64,000 nucleotides of DNA from Pyrenophora tritici-repentis. Its lineage: Eukaryota; Ascomycota; Dothideomycetes; Pleosporales; Pleosporaceae. This document shows, piece after piece, positions 42,749 to 54,134 of the stretch. Made by a program: the position numbers and the translations under genes. The notes beneath the pieces are model-generated. The model saw nothing but the letters and a program-made list of their open reading frames with translations, had not been told where the DNA came from and made no database searches. The stretch lies in contig NC_089399.1 of assembly GCF_003171515.1 (NCBI RefSeq), positions 1,736,001 through 1,800,000 of the forward strand, in the 5' to 3' direction. The first letter of the stretch is position 1. Every line of letters starts with the position of its first letter.

Positions 42749-43948
42749 ATGTCTGTACTATCAAACAGAGATCCAACAGTGATCCTAACGGATTATACCA
42801 ATTGGGCTAAATGGTACCAACAACTACAAGCGGAATGCGCCGCATACCAAGTGTGGGAAAAGGTAGATCCAAAGCAACGTGGGATCCCTCTAATAGAACC
42901 ACAACCACCACTAGCTCCACTTATCGGAAGCTATCAGCCATCAACTGCAGCGACGAATCTGCACGTTACCCAATATCGCCAAGCGATCGGCGACGATAGC
43001 GCCGAAGCGCCAGCCTACGTACCGGTACGACCCTCGGACCTCGCGACGAACGCGAAGACGTCCTATAAAGAAGATATCGATTATTACCGAATACAACTAG
43101 AAGAGTTTAAAATACTTAACCAGAGATATCAACAAGAGCGGACCGGACTTGGAAAGCTCACCGAGCACATAAGGAAGACTGTGTCACAACACCTCTTCTA
43201 CAACTGCTGCAAGGCAGGTCTTTCCCATCGGCAGTGGATTGAAAACTTAGCCGCAAATGTTGGGATTGACACGAAGGAGGAACTCAAACGTGCGAGAGAA
43301 CGTTACCTCGCGGCCCAAAAACCGATGAGGTTGTTAGCACAGTGGGAGACCTGGCTAACTGAGATGGACCATGCAATCACGGAAGGCAAGGCCCTTGGCA
43401 TACCTGAATGCCAAGACGAAGAGTTTATCAAGGAGGATTTCGTCAAAGCAGTTCTCAAACCATCACCAGAATGGACTACCGCGTTCATGGCCGGTGGAAA
43501 TAAAGACCCACGTGTCACTGTACGGATGATGATTAAACAGTTCCGAGAGTACGCCTCACTGTTGCATCCGATCAAACACAAGGTCCCGAAGGCCGCCTTT
43601 GTAGCAAGTGGACCTCAACTGAACGGCGAAGACGCAGATGACGCCGCCGAGAAGGCCCCAGGAAAGCGAGGTCGCGGCAAAAGCCGAAAGACTCCCGGAC
43701 CGGGCAAGGATAGGAAACAATGCAAGGTATGCGACCAACAGCACGAACTAAAGGATTGTTGGTACGCGTTTCCGCACAACGCCCCTGTTTGGTGGAAGCC
43801 ACGTGAAACACTGAAGACGATGGCTCAGCACCGAATTGATAGCGACACTGATCTCGAACAAGAGATAAGGGGAGCCAAGAGAGCTAAATTAGGGACACCC
43901 CAGATTAAGAAGTCACAGAGCACTCCGGTAGAGGATACTGTCGAGTGA
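42749..43948 (+). CDS. Copia-B Gag (399 aa)
   Basis: ATG 42749 to TGA 43946-43948. Structural protein of the particle: helical UBN2-like region, then a basic stretch (GKRGRGKSRK) and the knuckle CKVCDQQHELKDC (CX2CX4HX4C), typical of fungal copia Gag. The TGA is followed in the same frame by 18 sense codons and then the pol ATG 44003, and the same TGA is found in copy 2. Confidence 0.93.
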   Translation: MSVLSNRDPTVILTDYTNWAKWYQQLQAECAAYQVWEKVDPKQRGIPLIEPQPPLAPLIGSYQPSTAATNLHVTQYRQAIGDDSAEAPAYVPVRPSDLATNAKTSYKEDIDYYRIQLEEFKILNQRYQQERTGLGKLTEHIRKTVSQHLFYNCCKAGLSHRQWIENLAANVGIDTKEELKRARERYLAAQKPMRLLAQWETWLTEMDHAITEGKALGIPECQDEEFIKEDFVKAVLKPSPEWTTAFMAGGNKDPRVTVRMMIKQFREYASLLHPIKHKVPKAAFVASGPQLNGEDADDAAEKAPGKRGRGKSRKTPGPGKDRKQCKVCDQQHELKDCWYAFPHNAPVWWKPRETLKTMAQHRIDSDTDLEQEIRGAKRAKLGTPQIKKSQSTPVEDTVE

Positions 43949-44002
43949 CCAGAAGGCCGGAACATAGGCCAGATCAACCTTATAATCTGTGCCTCATCAT
44001 TT

Positions 44003-47000
44003 ATGGCAAAGGAATCTAAGTACCCACTTCAACGCTCTTACATAATGGACTCCGGAACCACTATACACGTCGGCAACGACCTCGGACGATTCACGAATAT
44101 TCGACCGCCTATGACAGGAGACTTCCTCTGGGCAGGCAATACAAGGGTGTGGATTAAGGCATACGGTTCAGTTACTCTGAGAGTAGATAGCGCAGACGGT
44201 CACCGTCTCCTCTACCTCGAGAACGTCGCCTACTGCCCTGACCTACACTGCAGTCTTGTCTCCTTCCGGATACTCCGCCGGCAAGGTCTTTGGTGGGACA
44301 CCAAATCCGACCCAACAATCCTCCGACGGTCCGACGATAGCGAACTGGCAGTACTACACGAGAAGTACGGACAATGGATACTGGAACTCAATGACGCTGA
44401 GGCGCGAGCAGCGTTTTCAACGCAGCAGCCAACGCGCAGGACAGCCGTACGAAAACGAGCTGAGGCTATAGTCTGGCACAAGAGACTTGGCCACCCTGGA
44501 TCCGACGCCCTAGAACACCTAGTGAACCAATCTGAGGGGGTGAAGATCGTCGGGGTCCCCACAGTGAAATGCGATGCCTGTGGGATATCAAAGTCGAAGC
44601 GAATGATACGACGGACGCCCCGGACTATTTTAGAAGGTCCGGGAGAGCGAGTTGCGATCGACTTTCACGACTACGAAGCAGAAAGTACGACCAAGGAGAA
44701 GAGTCAGATGCTTATTAACTGCCGCGTTACGGGATACATATGGGATTTCTATCTTAGTGACAACCGAACGGCAAGAGTCATCCTTAAAAGCCTTAAGATG
44801 TTCGTCACCTTTATGATGAATCAATTTGGTATAACGGTAAAGGTTATTGAGACGGACAACGAGATATTTTCCGTGAAGCCAGAGGTCGCCAGATGGTGCA
44901 GAACAAGAGGTATAGTACTCGAGTCTTCCGCCCCCGATACGCAAGCGCAAAACGGAGGAGCCGAACGCTCAGGGGGTGTGGTAAAAGAAAAGGGTCGAGC
45001 AATGCGACTCGATGCACATCTGCCGTGGGACCAATGGCCGGAAATCGCCCGGACCGCCGTCTACCTACACAACAGGACGCCGAAATATCAGAACCGCTGG
45101 AGATCTCCATACGAGATGTTCTTCACGGCAATCGCTTTCCAGAATGGAGTTGTTACATCACCACGCAAGCCCAACCTGTCGCATTTACGAGCGTACGGCT
45201 GTAAGGCATTTGCGATGACGGATGACACGAAGCGAGGAAAAGGACGTCTACAGAGATTTGACCCGAAAGCCTGGATAGGGTACTTAGTTGGTTACCGTTC
45301 GACGAACATATTCCGAATTTGGGTACCATCTATAGGCAAGGTCATTAGCACTCGCGACGTTGTATTCGACGAGGAAGTCGTATATAGTGGAGAGCATAAA
45401 GAGGTTATGGACAATCTTATGCATAGCACTACAGAGGAGATAGCAGCATGGATTCGAACTATTGAACTGCCCCTGGACCAAATCCCACACGGGAAGAACT
45501 TGGAACTTTCTACGAAGATGAGACCATTGCTAGAGCGCCGGAAAATGGGCGGCTCGAGTATGATGAGGCGGGAAGGAAGGTAGTACCTTATCCGACGCCA
45601 CCACATACGCCCCCACCGGCAGCACTGCTTGCTCAAATGCTAACTAATGTGGAACACCCCTTCAGGGACGATGATACCGGAGGCTACGGCCTACAATCCG
45701 AAGAGACTGCCTACGGGAAACAAGGTCTTGACACTAGCTACGGCAAACAAGGTCTCGCGAGTGGTATCCTCCATCCGGAACACAGGATGTTGAAGGAGCC
45801 ATGGGCAGCCGCCTTTATGGCAGGCACCAAGGCAGGAAACGTTCAAAACTTGGCAGGAGAGCGACTGGACAAGGCAAAGCTTGAGCGTATGATGCGAAAC
45901 GGCAAGAAGCCTCATCGCAGCCAGCTGCCACCGCCTCCCCAAGCGAACGGCCTGCGAGAGGATCACGAGTTGTTCTATTTTTTCAAAGAGGCTGAGATTA
46001 CACATCTCCATAGCCACAAGGAAACCAGATCCTGGTCAGAGGTCCCGGCGAAGACGGCTCGGAAGACCGACCAGCAGGTACTGGACTCAATGTGGGTATA
46101 CACCTACAAATTTGACAAGCACCATCGATTCCAGAAGTGTAAGGCGCGATTGGTAGTGCGTGGAGACCAGCAACGAAATGTCACCGCACAAGAAACCTAC
46201 GCTGCTACACTGGCCGGAAGATCGTTTCGGATGCTAGTGTCGATTGCGGCCCGGTTTGACCTAGAGCTGAAGCAATACGACGTATCGAACGCCTTCGTCA
46301 ACGCAGATATTGATCGAACAGTGTACATGCGGATGCCCCCAGGATACAGGAAGCAGGGAACAATACTGCAACTAAACAAAGCGCTGTACGGCCTACGGAT
46401 CTCGCCATTGCTCTGGCAAAGACACTTCACTGCCTTCCTTCTAGAAATCGGGTTCTCGCCAGTTCCCCACGAACCTTGCTGCATGATCCGAGACGGAGTG
46501 TTCATCTTCTTTTATGTTGATGACATTATCCTTGCCTCTTCGAAACGGCACGCGGAAGTAGCTCGGAAAGTGGAAGAGGAACTGAAACAGCGATACAACC
46601 TGACCGGAGGAAAGGATTTGCAGTGGTTTTTAGGAGTAGAAGTTATACGGGACCGAGAGAAGCGAAAGATCTGGCTGTCACAGAAAGCTTATGTTGAGAA
46701 GATTGCACGGCTGGCATCGAACAAGGACCAACGACACAACACACCAATGGCTAGAGTCGAACTAGTTGCACGTGAGGGTTTGGCGACTCCTGGAGAGATT
46801 AACTTGTATCAACGCAAGATTGGATCGTTACTCTTCGCCGCCGTCAACACCCGACCCGATGTCGCATTCCCAGTATCACGACTCGCCCGGTTCCTCACAA
46901 ACCCTGGTCCACTACATCAAGAAGCCGCTGACCGAGTGCTGTTGTACCTGGAGTCAACCAAGCTTCTATCCTTATCATTCGGAGGAGACGACCAATTGGT

Positions 47001-47538
47001 AGTAGCTAGCGATGCATCCTTTGCGGACAACACCGCGGATCGCAAGAGCTCCCAAGGGTACGTTATCAAGCTATTTGGAGGACTGATCGCATGGAGGGCG
47101 AACAAACAAGATACCATCACGACATCTACGACCGAAGCAGAACTCCTCGCGCTATCGCAAGTGGCTAAGGAGTCCATGTTTGTGCGGATGCTGCTAGAGG
47201 AGCTTCGGGTAGAGTTGACGGAGAAGACAATTACGATACAGTGCGATAATACGCAGACGATCCGGCTGATCAACGAGGAGATCTCTCAGCTGACGACGAA
47301 ACTCCGTCACGTGGACATCCACAATCACTGGCTGAGGCAAGAGGCAAAGCGAAAGTCTATCAGAGTCGTGTATGTACCGTCTGGCGAAATGCTCGCCGAT
47401 GGTTTCACGAAGACCCTGCCTGCCAACAACTGGCCCCAGTTCTTGACGCAGGTCGGACTGGTTGAAGTGAAGGAACGAGACGTAGAGGAAGCAGATCCAG
47501 AGGAAATTCTGGAGAAGATGGAAAGTCTTGTTATATAG
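44003..47538 (+). pseudogene. Copia-B copy 1 Pol, one frameshift
   Basis: Protease with YIMDSGTTIHVGND (DSG). Integrase with WHKRLGHPG...CDACG finger and D, D, E in VAIDFHDYE, IETDNE and QNGGAERSGG. RVT_2 with FFYVDDIIL, RNase H with ASDASFADN, STTEAELLAL and LRHVDIHNHWLRQE. The frame from 44003 runs off at a C4 run (45470-45473), which is C5 in copy 2; the rest of pol follows in frame from before 45637. Otherwise full length and clean. Confidence 0.93.
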
Positions 47539-47604
47539 TCCGGTATGAATGTCGCAAAGACCACTCCACCTCAGGCTGCCGAGGAGCGCCGAGCTGAGGG
47601 GGTG

Positions 47605-47793
47605 TGTCAGATTGAGGCGAGGTTTTGCTCCATGATCGAGCCGATGGTGGTTGGGGAAGGACATGAGACCCCCAAACCAGGGCTAGCGCCGGGACTTAGC
47701 ACTGCCAAGCCCGAGGCGAGGCCACCTCCCACAGACAGAGCCGTAGACAGACACAGAGAATACACACTTGATCCCATCCATAAAAATCTGACA
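47605..47793 (+). repeat. Copia-B copy 1 3' LTR
   Basis: 189 bp, same as the 5' LTR by eye; followed by ctagg. Confidence 0.95.
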
Positions 47794-50547
47794 CTAGGAT
47801 AACCTTTACTAAGTCTAAGGTGCTAGCTAGCTCTAGTCTCTATTTCTTAAAGGCGCGGACGATAGCTATAAGCCCCTTATCGTAGATAGCATAGTTACAC
47901 TTAGCTAGTAATATCTTTATAGAGATAAAAGCAACTAGTTTTAGTACTCTATTAGTCTAGACATAGGATAACACAGTTGCTATTATAGTGTTAGAGGAGT
48001 CTATTTTAACCTAGGTCTTAAGCGTAGGGTAAAGTGCGTAAGGACTAGGGCGATAGTAAATACTTTCTTAAGCTTTTTAAATACGTTGTAGGTAGTAGAT
48101 TCTTAGGCGATAAGAAAGTTTAGCTTAACGTCGCTATTTATCCTGTAAGTAAGATCTGTGAGTAGCTACGCGATATAAGAGACGGTAACAATAAACGTCT
48201 AGTAGATATTTGCGAACTCAAGGAATGCTTGCAACTCTTTTAATGTTATTAGGGTGCCCTAGTTAAGCACTAACTTAGCCTTAGCGGGGTCTATTTTAAT
48301 ACCTTTAGTTATAAGAATAAGGCCTAGATATCTTACCTCTTAGATAGCAAACTTAGACTTATTAATATCTAGATAAAGTCTAGCCTTACCTAGACTCTTA
48401 GTAACCTTGCAGATATAAACTCTATACTCTACTAAAGACGCGCTATAGACTAGGTCGTTGTTAAGGTATATAGAGTAGAGCTTATTAAGGTAATTACGTA
48501 AAACCTTATTAATATAGGCCTAAAAGGTACCTAGTACGTTGTAAAGTCTGAAAGGTATTACAAAGTTTTTAAATAGGCTATACTATATTAGGAAGGCAGT
48601 CTTATATTTGTTACCTTCCTTAATGCGGATTTTGTTAAAGGCGGCGATAACGTCGACTATAGTTAAGTAGGCGACGTTACCTAGCCGCGCGAGCGTTTCT
48701 TTAATTATTAGAGGAGCGTTCCTATTCTTAATAGTAACAGCATTAAGCGCTCTATAGTCTACGCAAATGCGGAGTCTACCTTTAGGTTTACGGACGACGA
48801 GTATAGGTAAAGCGAAGTCTAACTTACTTTTATGGATCTTACCGCGTCCTCTTATATCCTTAATATAAGCTTTAATAGCAAGGCCTTTGTCCTTACTTAT
48901 GCTATATATCTTAGCGTTTAGGTGTTTTAATCTAGAGATAATATTAATACTATAGTTAACAGCGCCTCGTTAAGCGGGCAAGTCTATCGTAGCAGGATTA
49001 GGATTAAATCAGTAGGCGAGATCGTAGAGATATTTAGGCAACTTGTCTAGAACCTCGTCGCGAGTTTTAGCGGGCGAGTTAAGCTTCTAGTAGAACTTAT
49101 TAATGTCTTCCTAAAATAGGGCGTTTATATCTATAGAAAATAGTAAGGCGAAGACGCAGCTAGCCTAGGCTCTCTTATTAGCGTTACCGCTATTATTCTT
49201 GTCGAGTTGTTTAAAGTTATATAGGTACAGCTAGATAGTACTATTCTCTAGTCGTGATGCTAGTGCGGTAGTAGCCTTACCTAACACATAGTGTATGTTT
49301 ATGTTCGCGTAGGTTAGGTTCCCTTCTTTAGCTTTTGCTGCAGCCTGTTAGTGTCGACTACTATAAATAGTAACTTGCTCGCCTTTGTGTGGGCAGTAAG
49401 CGTAGTAATGCTCGCTATTAAAACGTATAATTTTTCCCTCTAGTTAATGTATAGATTATGCTCTTTTAGCTATAACGTGCTAAAAATAAAGTTCTAAGTC
49501 GTTATAAGTATACTATAGAAGAGTTCCTCGCTAACGTGTTTAGCGTAAGAGATAGGGGCTAGGACGCTATATATAATAGGCGCTATAGCGAAATTGCTGT
49601 CGCTAAGCTGTAGTTATAAAGGTTATTTAAGCTAAAACATTAGTAGGGTATAACGTTGCGTAAATAGTGTAGAGATATAGTTTCTAGTAGCACTAGATTT
49701 AGTTAAAGCTTCTATATTAATATAGCTATTCGAAGTAGCAACCTTATACTTAAAAATAAACTGCTAGCCTTAGATAAGCTGCTTACCTTTAACTATAGTG
49801 TTCGCGCTTAAGATAACGTTTCTATCCTCTGTAGCCTAGGGAGACGTCTAGTCCTCTAATTCTTATAAATAAACGTGTAAAGTGCTAGGTATAGCTCTAG
49901 TAAGCGGGGTAGTTTAGGTATTAAGGGTTAGTAAAAGAAAAGGTGGTATCGCTAATAAGGGTTAGACTGGTAGGTGTAGCTTTAACTATAACTATAACTA
50001 TATCTATAGACTATTTTAGTGTGGTCTCTAGAGGCGTCTTTCGCTAGGGACGGCTAGTTTTCTAACTCGTTAGTGGCATCGACGACTATAGCCTAGAGGG
50101 CGGCGTTAGTAAATGTAGCTTTAAGGGTAGGGACGCAACTAGCTAGCACGATAGAGCTAAACTTATAGGCTGCTAAGATGTCTGCGTTAGTTAGACGATA
50201 TTTCTTGCCGCTAATATTTACCGTGCCTCCGCATTTAAAGCACTCGCCTTGCTTAGTTAACGCGTTAAGTTACGCGCGCGTACAACTCTAGTTGTTACGC
50301 GTTGTAGAGCTGCTGCTATTACTATTACTATTACTGTTACTATTACCTCTACCACTAGCGTTAGACGTGTTGCGGCTAGTTTAGGTACTATTATTTTCGC
50401 TGCTCTAGGTGAGACGTAAGAGCTATTGATAAGTGCGGTAATTCTAGGTAAACGCTTCCTAAGTATTACTATAGCGGAATTATAAACCTACGTTATAACT
50501 AAACTTTATAAGTTAGATCGCGTACTAGATTATTTTGTTATTACCTA

Positions 50548-50735
50548 TGTGATGGTTTTGGGCCGTTGCCCCGCACAGGCCACCTGCCAGATGCCTTAGC
50601 GTTGTTTTGATGTTCGCGCACGAGCCACCTGTTTGGTGGCCCATGCGCACCCCCACTTAGATATATTCCGCGCAGAGCTTCTTATAAGCTCTGCACTGCA
50701 ATTACTTTGTAATTCAACACAGTTTCAGATACCTG
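50548..50735. repeat. GC-rich 188-bp insert, probable solo LTR of another family
   Basis: acctatgtga occurs on both sides (50543-50552, 50736-50745). A TSD accta with an element starting TGTGATGG is the best fit, but the end (ATACCTG) is not canonical. It is clean of RIP inside degraded gypsy-C. Confidence 0.5.
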
Positions 50736-51779
50736 ACCTATGTGAGACCCTTACAACCTAGGTTTAATAGTGCAACTATAGAGGTAAAGTAGGCCACCTA
50801 GGTGTTAAATGATTTATTATCGGGTTGCTTTAATTCTTTAGAGCCGCTATCGTGTAGCGCTGCGCTAGCTTTAGTAATCTTATTAACTGTGTTAAAGATG
50901 CGATTAAGTTCTATAAAGACTCCTTCTACTACAGTATTACATAGGCGTTATAAGCTCTAAGGGCTGCTCTATATTCTACTTATATAGCGGCTAGTCTTCG
51001 TAAGTAGCTGATTAAGTAGTTAAGCTAATCTTAAATAGTTGTGTAGATAGTAGTTTTATTTAAAAAATTCCTAGCGCTACGGCGCTAATACTTATAGTCC
51101 TCTTTATTAGTGCTGTCTCTGCGAAAGATCTTAATATCTTTTAGCTTTGCACCCGTTCTAGTAAGGTTATCTAATATAGTAGGCTAAGCTAGGGGTTAGT
51201 TTTTTTAATAATGTGCTATAGGGAGAGGCAGTATTAAGTTGTAAGTGCTAGTGCTAATAAACGGGTTCGCAGTTATTAGAGGAGAGGATAACTAGAACTA
51301 AGCTAGGCGCGTGTTATATAAATTTCTATTCGTCAGGACGCCCGCGTGCTATTATAGGATACTCCTCTCGTTGTAGAGGTCGCTAATCTAGAAGTAAAGC
51401 TTTACGTTTAACTCGCGCGAGGCTGTAAGCTCGTCTTTAAGCACTACTAGCTGTAAAGCGTAGCTATTCTTAGTGGTGATTATATAGTTGCATTTCTAGG
51501 TAACTTAGGCAAGCTCGTCTACAGCGGCAGCGCGAGCTTGCGTCTAGGCGCGCTCTACGCGGGCGTTAGCTGCTTCTTATTATATATAAGCTTTATTGTT
51601 TACTTAGTCTAGCTATTTAGCTTATTTAGCTATTAAACTAAGTAAATCTACTAAGTGTCTAAAGACACTCTTAGCATGTTTAGCGATGTAAGCGGTAAAG
51701 TCGTTAACGTTCTTTATGTCTACGAGGATCTCGCGCTTATCGTTATTGTAGATGCTATAAAAACGTAGATATATATTAT

Positions 51780-51975
51780 TATGATAGTTGGGATGACACC
51801 GATTAGATTCGTTCAAGAGTGGGATCATTGATTGCTCTAAGGATCAGAAAGATCAGACGGCTGGTTCGGTATTTGTACATGATGGATCAGTCCCTTGGCA
51901 CGGATCCGGAGTCTCAAAGACCCGATCCGATCACGTGATCATCCGACGTCCAACATCAAGTCCATTTCCGCGACA
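51780..51975 (-). repeat. Copia-A solo LTR L4 (rearrangement breakpoint)
   Basis: Full 196-bp copy. The flanks are attat (left) and gctat (right). Left pairs with 14227-14231 (ataat on the opposite strand); right pairs with 37912-37916 (atagc on the opposite strand). Confidence 0.93.
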
Positions 51976-52620
51976 GCTATTGATAATCAGTAGCCTATAC
52001 GCTCCTATAGGCCTTGTATATGTGTTAAAGTAATTAAGCTAGGTAAGCGCTAGATTATTATTTATCTAGCCTATAAGGCTTACTTAAATAATCTAGTTAC
52101 GTAGGAGGTCCTTAGTAAACTAGTTAGAGATGAGAACCTTACTAGTAAAGATAAGGAAAGGTAGGATAGTACGTCCTGTTACGCTAACGCCCTATATCAA
52201 CTTAGTCTACTCGCGATTACGAGGCTAAAGCTTTTTCGCTTTCCTAGGTCTCTCTATACCTATTATAATAAGTTATAAAGATATCTTACCTATTAGGAAG
52301 CTAGACTTATTAAAATTATATATATTATCATCTATAATACCGTACTTCGCCTATATATTCTGGAGTAGCGTAAACTAGGGCTTAATAATTGCTAGATCTT
52401 CGTAGAGAGCTCGCTAGTGATCGTATAGACGAGTCTAACGCGTGCGGAGCTTAGGTGTATGCTTAATAAACCTGTTAACCTAGCATTTACTAATAGGCTC
52501 ACCGCCGCGGTCGCGCAGCAGTCTATTAGCTATATCTTGTACGTGTAGCTTCGAGGGCGGTACTCTACGTAGATTCTCGTTAAGTATACGCTACAGAATC
52601 ACTTCCTCTTCTAGCTTACT
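51976..52620 (-). pseudogene. Pogo-2 transposase, 5' half (relic)
   Basis: Minus-strand translation: KLEEEVIL...ILNENLR, HVQDIANRLL, NRFIKHTPKLRTR, YNFNKSSFLIGK (first catalytic motif) and LPFLIF. At 51976 it reaches RLLIINS, the second motif. The N-terminal end is cut by another pogo fragment at about 52620. Confidence 0.8.
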
Positions 52621-53879
52621 AAAATCACCCCAATTCTAGCGCAAAACAGCCTACTTTAACCCTATATAGTATAATATGATATAAGATATTATTTAGAGTC
52701 TACTTCTACTACTTCCCTACACGTACGCACGTTATGCCTAGTCTAATTGTACTGTCTACACCGCCTTTAAGATACTTTAGCGCGCACCCGCGTCTTTAGC
52801 TTCTTCCTATTACTGCGCGCCCTAAAGTTCTTAAGAGTAGCTAAATAAGCACTATCCCTAACTATTAAAGTTTTCTCTACCTAAACCTACTTTCTTCTAT
52901 ATAATCTACGCTACGTAGTAGCTTTGTTTACTACTTAAAGCTCTATAATCTCCTTTTACGCTAACATTAGCTTATACGCGATAACTACTACTTCCTTTAA
53001 GACTTTCTTAAAGGCCTCTACTATAGACGTTAGTAAGCTATCTATATACCTCTAAATTCTTCCCTTTATAAGCGTTAGTTACGACCCTAGTTCAAGAGTA
53101 TTACTAGGGGTTTGCGACTTCTAACATGGTTGGCAAGCGAGCGCCGCATCCCACCAACTTTTGCAACTTCAAAGCGATATATCTCAACAACGCGATGATA
53201 TTATTGCTAGATATTAATATAGTAGACTACTCTATATTAATAGTATTAGCGTTGCATATGCGCGAGTTATGCCCGGTCTCCTTACAACTAGTGTAGCGCC
53301 TTTAAGCCCGCTGGCTGACGCCTAATCGCGCTCCTCCTTAACGCTCTTTATAAGTAATCTACTAGTTAGCCTTATTTTCAGCTAGTATATCCTCTTTAGC
53401 ACCCTTTATAAGTACTCTATGCTTTTATATACGCCTTTTAGAGCGCCGCCTACGCACTAAGGCTGCGCTGTTAGCCTTCTTAAGACTAGTGATCTAATCG
53501 CGTATTAGCTTAGTAGAGAGCATTATTACCTTAGCGCTCTTCCTTAGGTAGTTAATTACCTTAATAATTAAAGCTAGTAATAAGCTCTTGTGCTAGCGCA
53601 CGCGCTAACGTATTAGGCTTAACTAAGCCTTAAGCTTACGCGCGTTGCTCGGCGTTTAAGCTACCTAAGGAGCCTCTAGCAGAGCTACTAGAGGAGTAGG
53701 TGTACGTAGCTATACATCTACCTTTATTAGAATAGCCTCTAGTTATAGAGGAATAAGGCCTACGCCATAGAAGGCTTAGTAGATGTTAGCTAGCGTAAAG
53801 GCGCGATTAAATGCTATCTTAAATGCTGGCAGAAACTCTAGCTTAGTAATATAGTTAACTTAGTTACGTATAAGGCTCT
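52621..53879 (-). mobile_element. Two truncated pogo-like fragments
   Basis: 52624-53115 resembles the 3' part of the 34443-36497 family (shared ccaattctagcgcaaaacagcc-type start, then cttctactactt...cacgtacg). From about 53125 a terminal segment similar to the 23657 family (ggcaagcgagcg...cccaccaacttttgc, aacaacgcgatgatattatt) runs to 53879, where copia-B copy 2 begins. Both are RIP-degraded. Confidence 0.7.
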
Positions 53880-54068
53880 TGTCAGATTTTTATGGATCGG
53901 ATCAAGTGTGTATTCTCTGTGTCTGTCTACGGCTCTGTCTGTGGGAGGTGGCCTCGCCTCGGGCTTGGCAGTGCTAAGTCCCGGCGCTAGCCCTGGTTTG
54001 GGGGTCTCATGTCCTTCCCCAACCACCATCGGCTCGATCATGGAGCAAAACCTCGCCTCAATCTGACA
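53880..54068 (-). repeat. Copia-B copy 2 3' LTR
   Basis: 189 bp; one substitution (53898) relative to the other three LTRs. Confidence 0.95.
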
Positions 54069-54134
54069 CACCCCCTCAGCTCGGCGCTCCTCGGCAGCCT
54101 GAGGTGGAGTGGTCTTTGCGACATTCATACCGGA

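Larger units (their letters stand above)
42421..47793 (+). mobile_element. Copia-B copy 1 (Ty1/copia), TSD ctagg
   Basis: LTRs of 189 bp (42421-42609, 47605-47793; TGTCAGATT...AATCTGACA) and perfect TSD ctagg (42416-42420, 47794-47798). PBS at 42610; polypurine tract gagctgagggggtg before the 3' LTR. Gag and pol are separate frames parted by one UGA. Pol has one frameshift. Near-identical to copy 2 at 53880-59252. Confidence 0.96.
39247..51779 (-). mobile_element. Gypsy-C body: gag remainder, RT, integrase (RIP-degraded, with younger insertions)
   Basis: Minus-strand relic. Near 51779 a gag frame reads IYLRFYSIYNNDKREIL. A Cys motif (GECFKCGG) lies near 50240 and the RT motif [18 protein letters not shown] near 48800-48740. 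A C-terminal integrase/chromodomain-like region lies near 39600-39850. Copia-B copy 1 (42421-47793), a SINE (40245-40800) and a 188-bp insert (50548-50735) interrupt it. Its 5' LTR and gag start are at 13495-14231. Confidence 0.78.
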
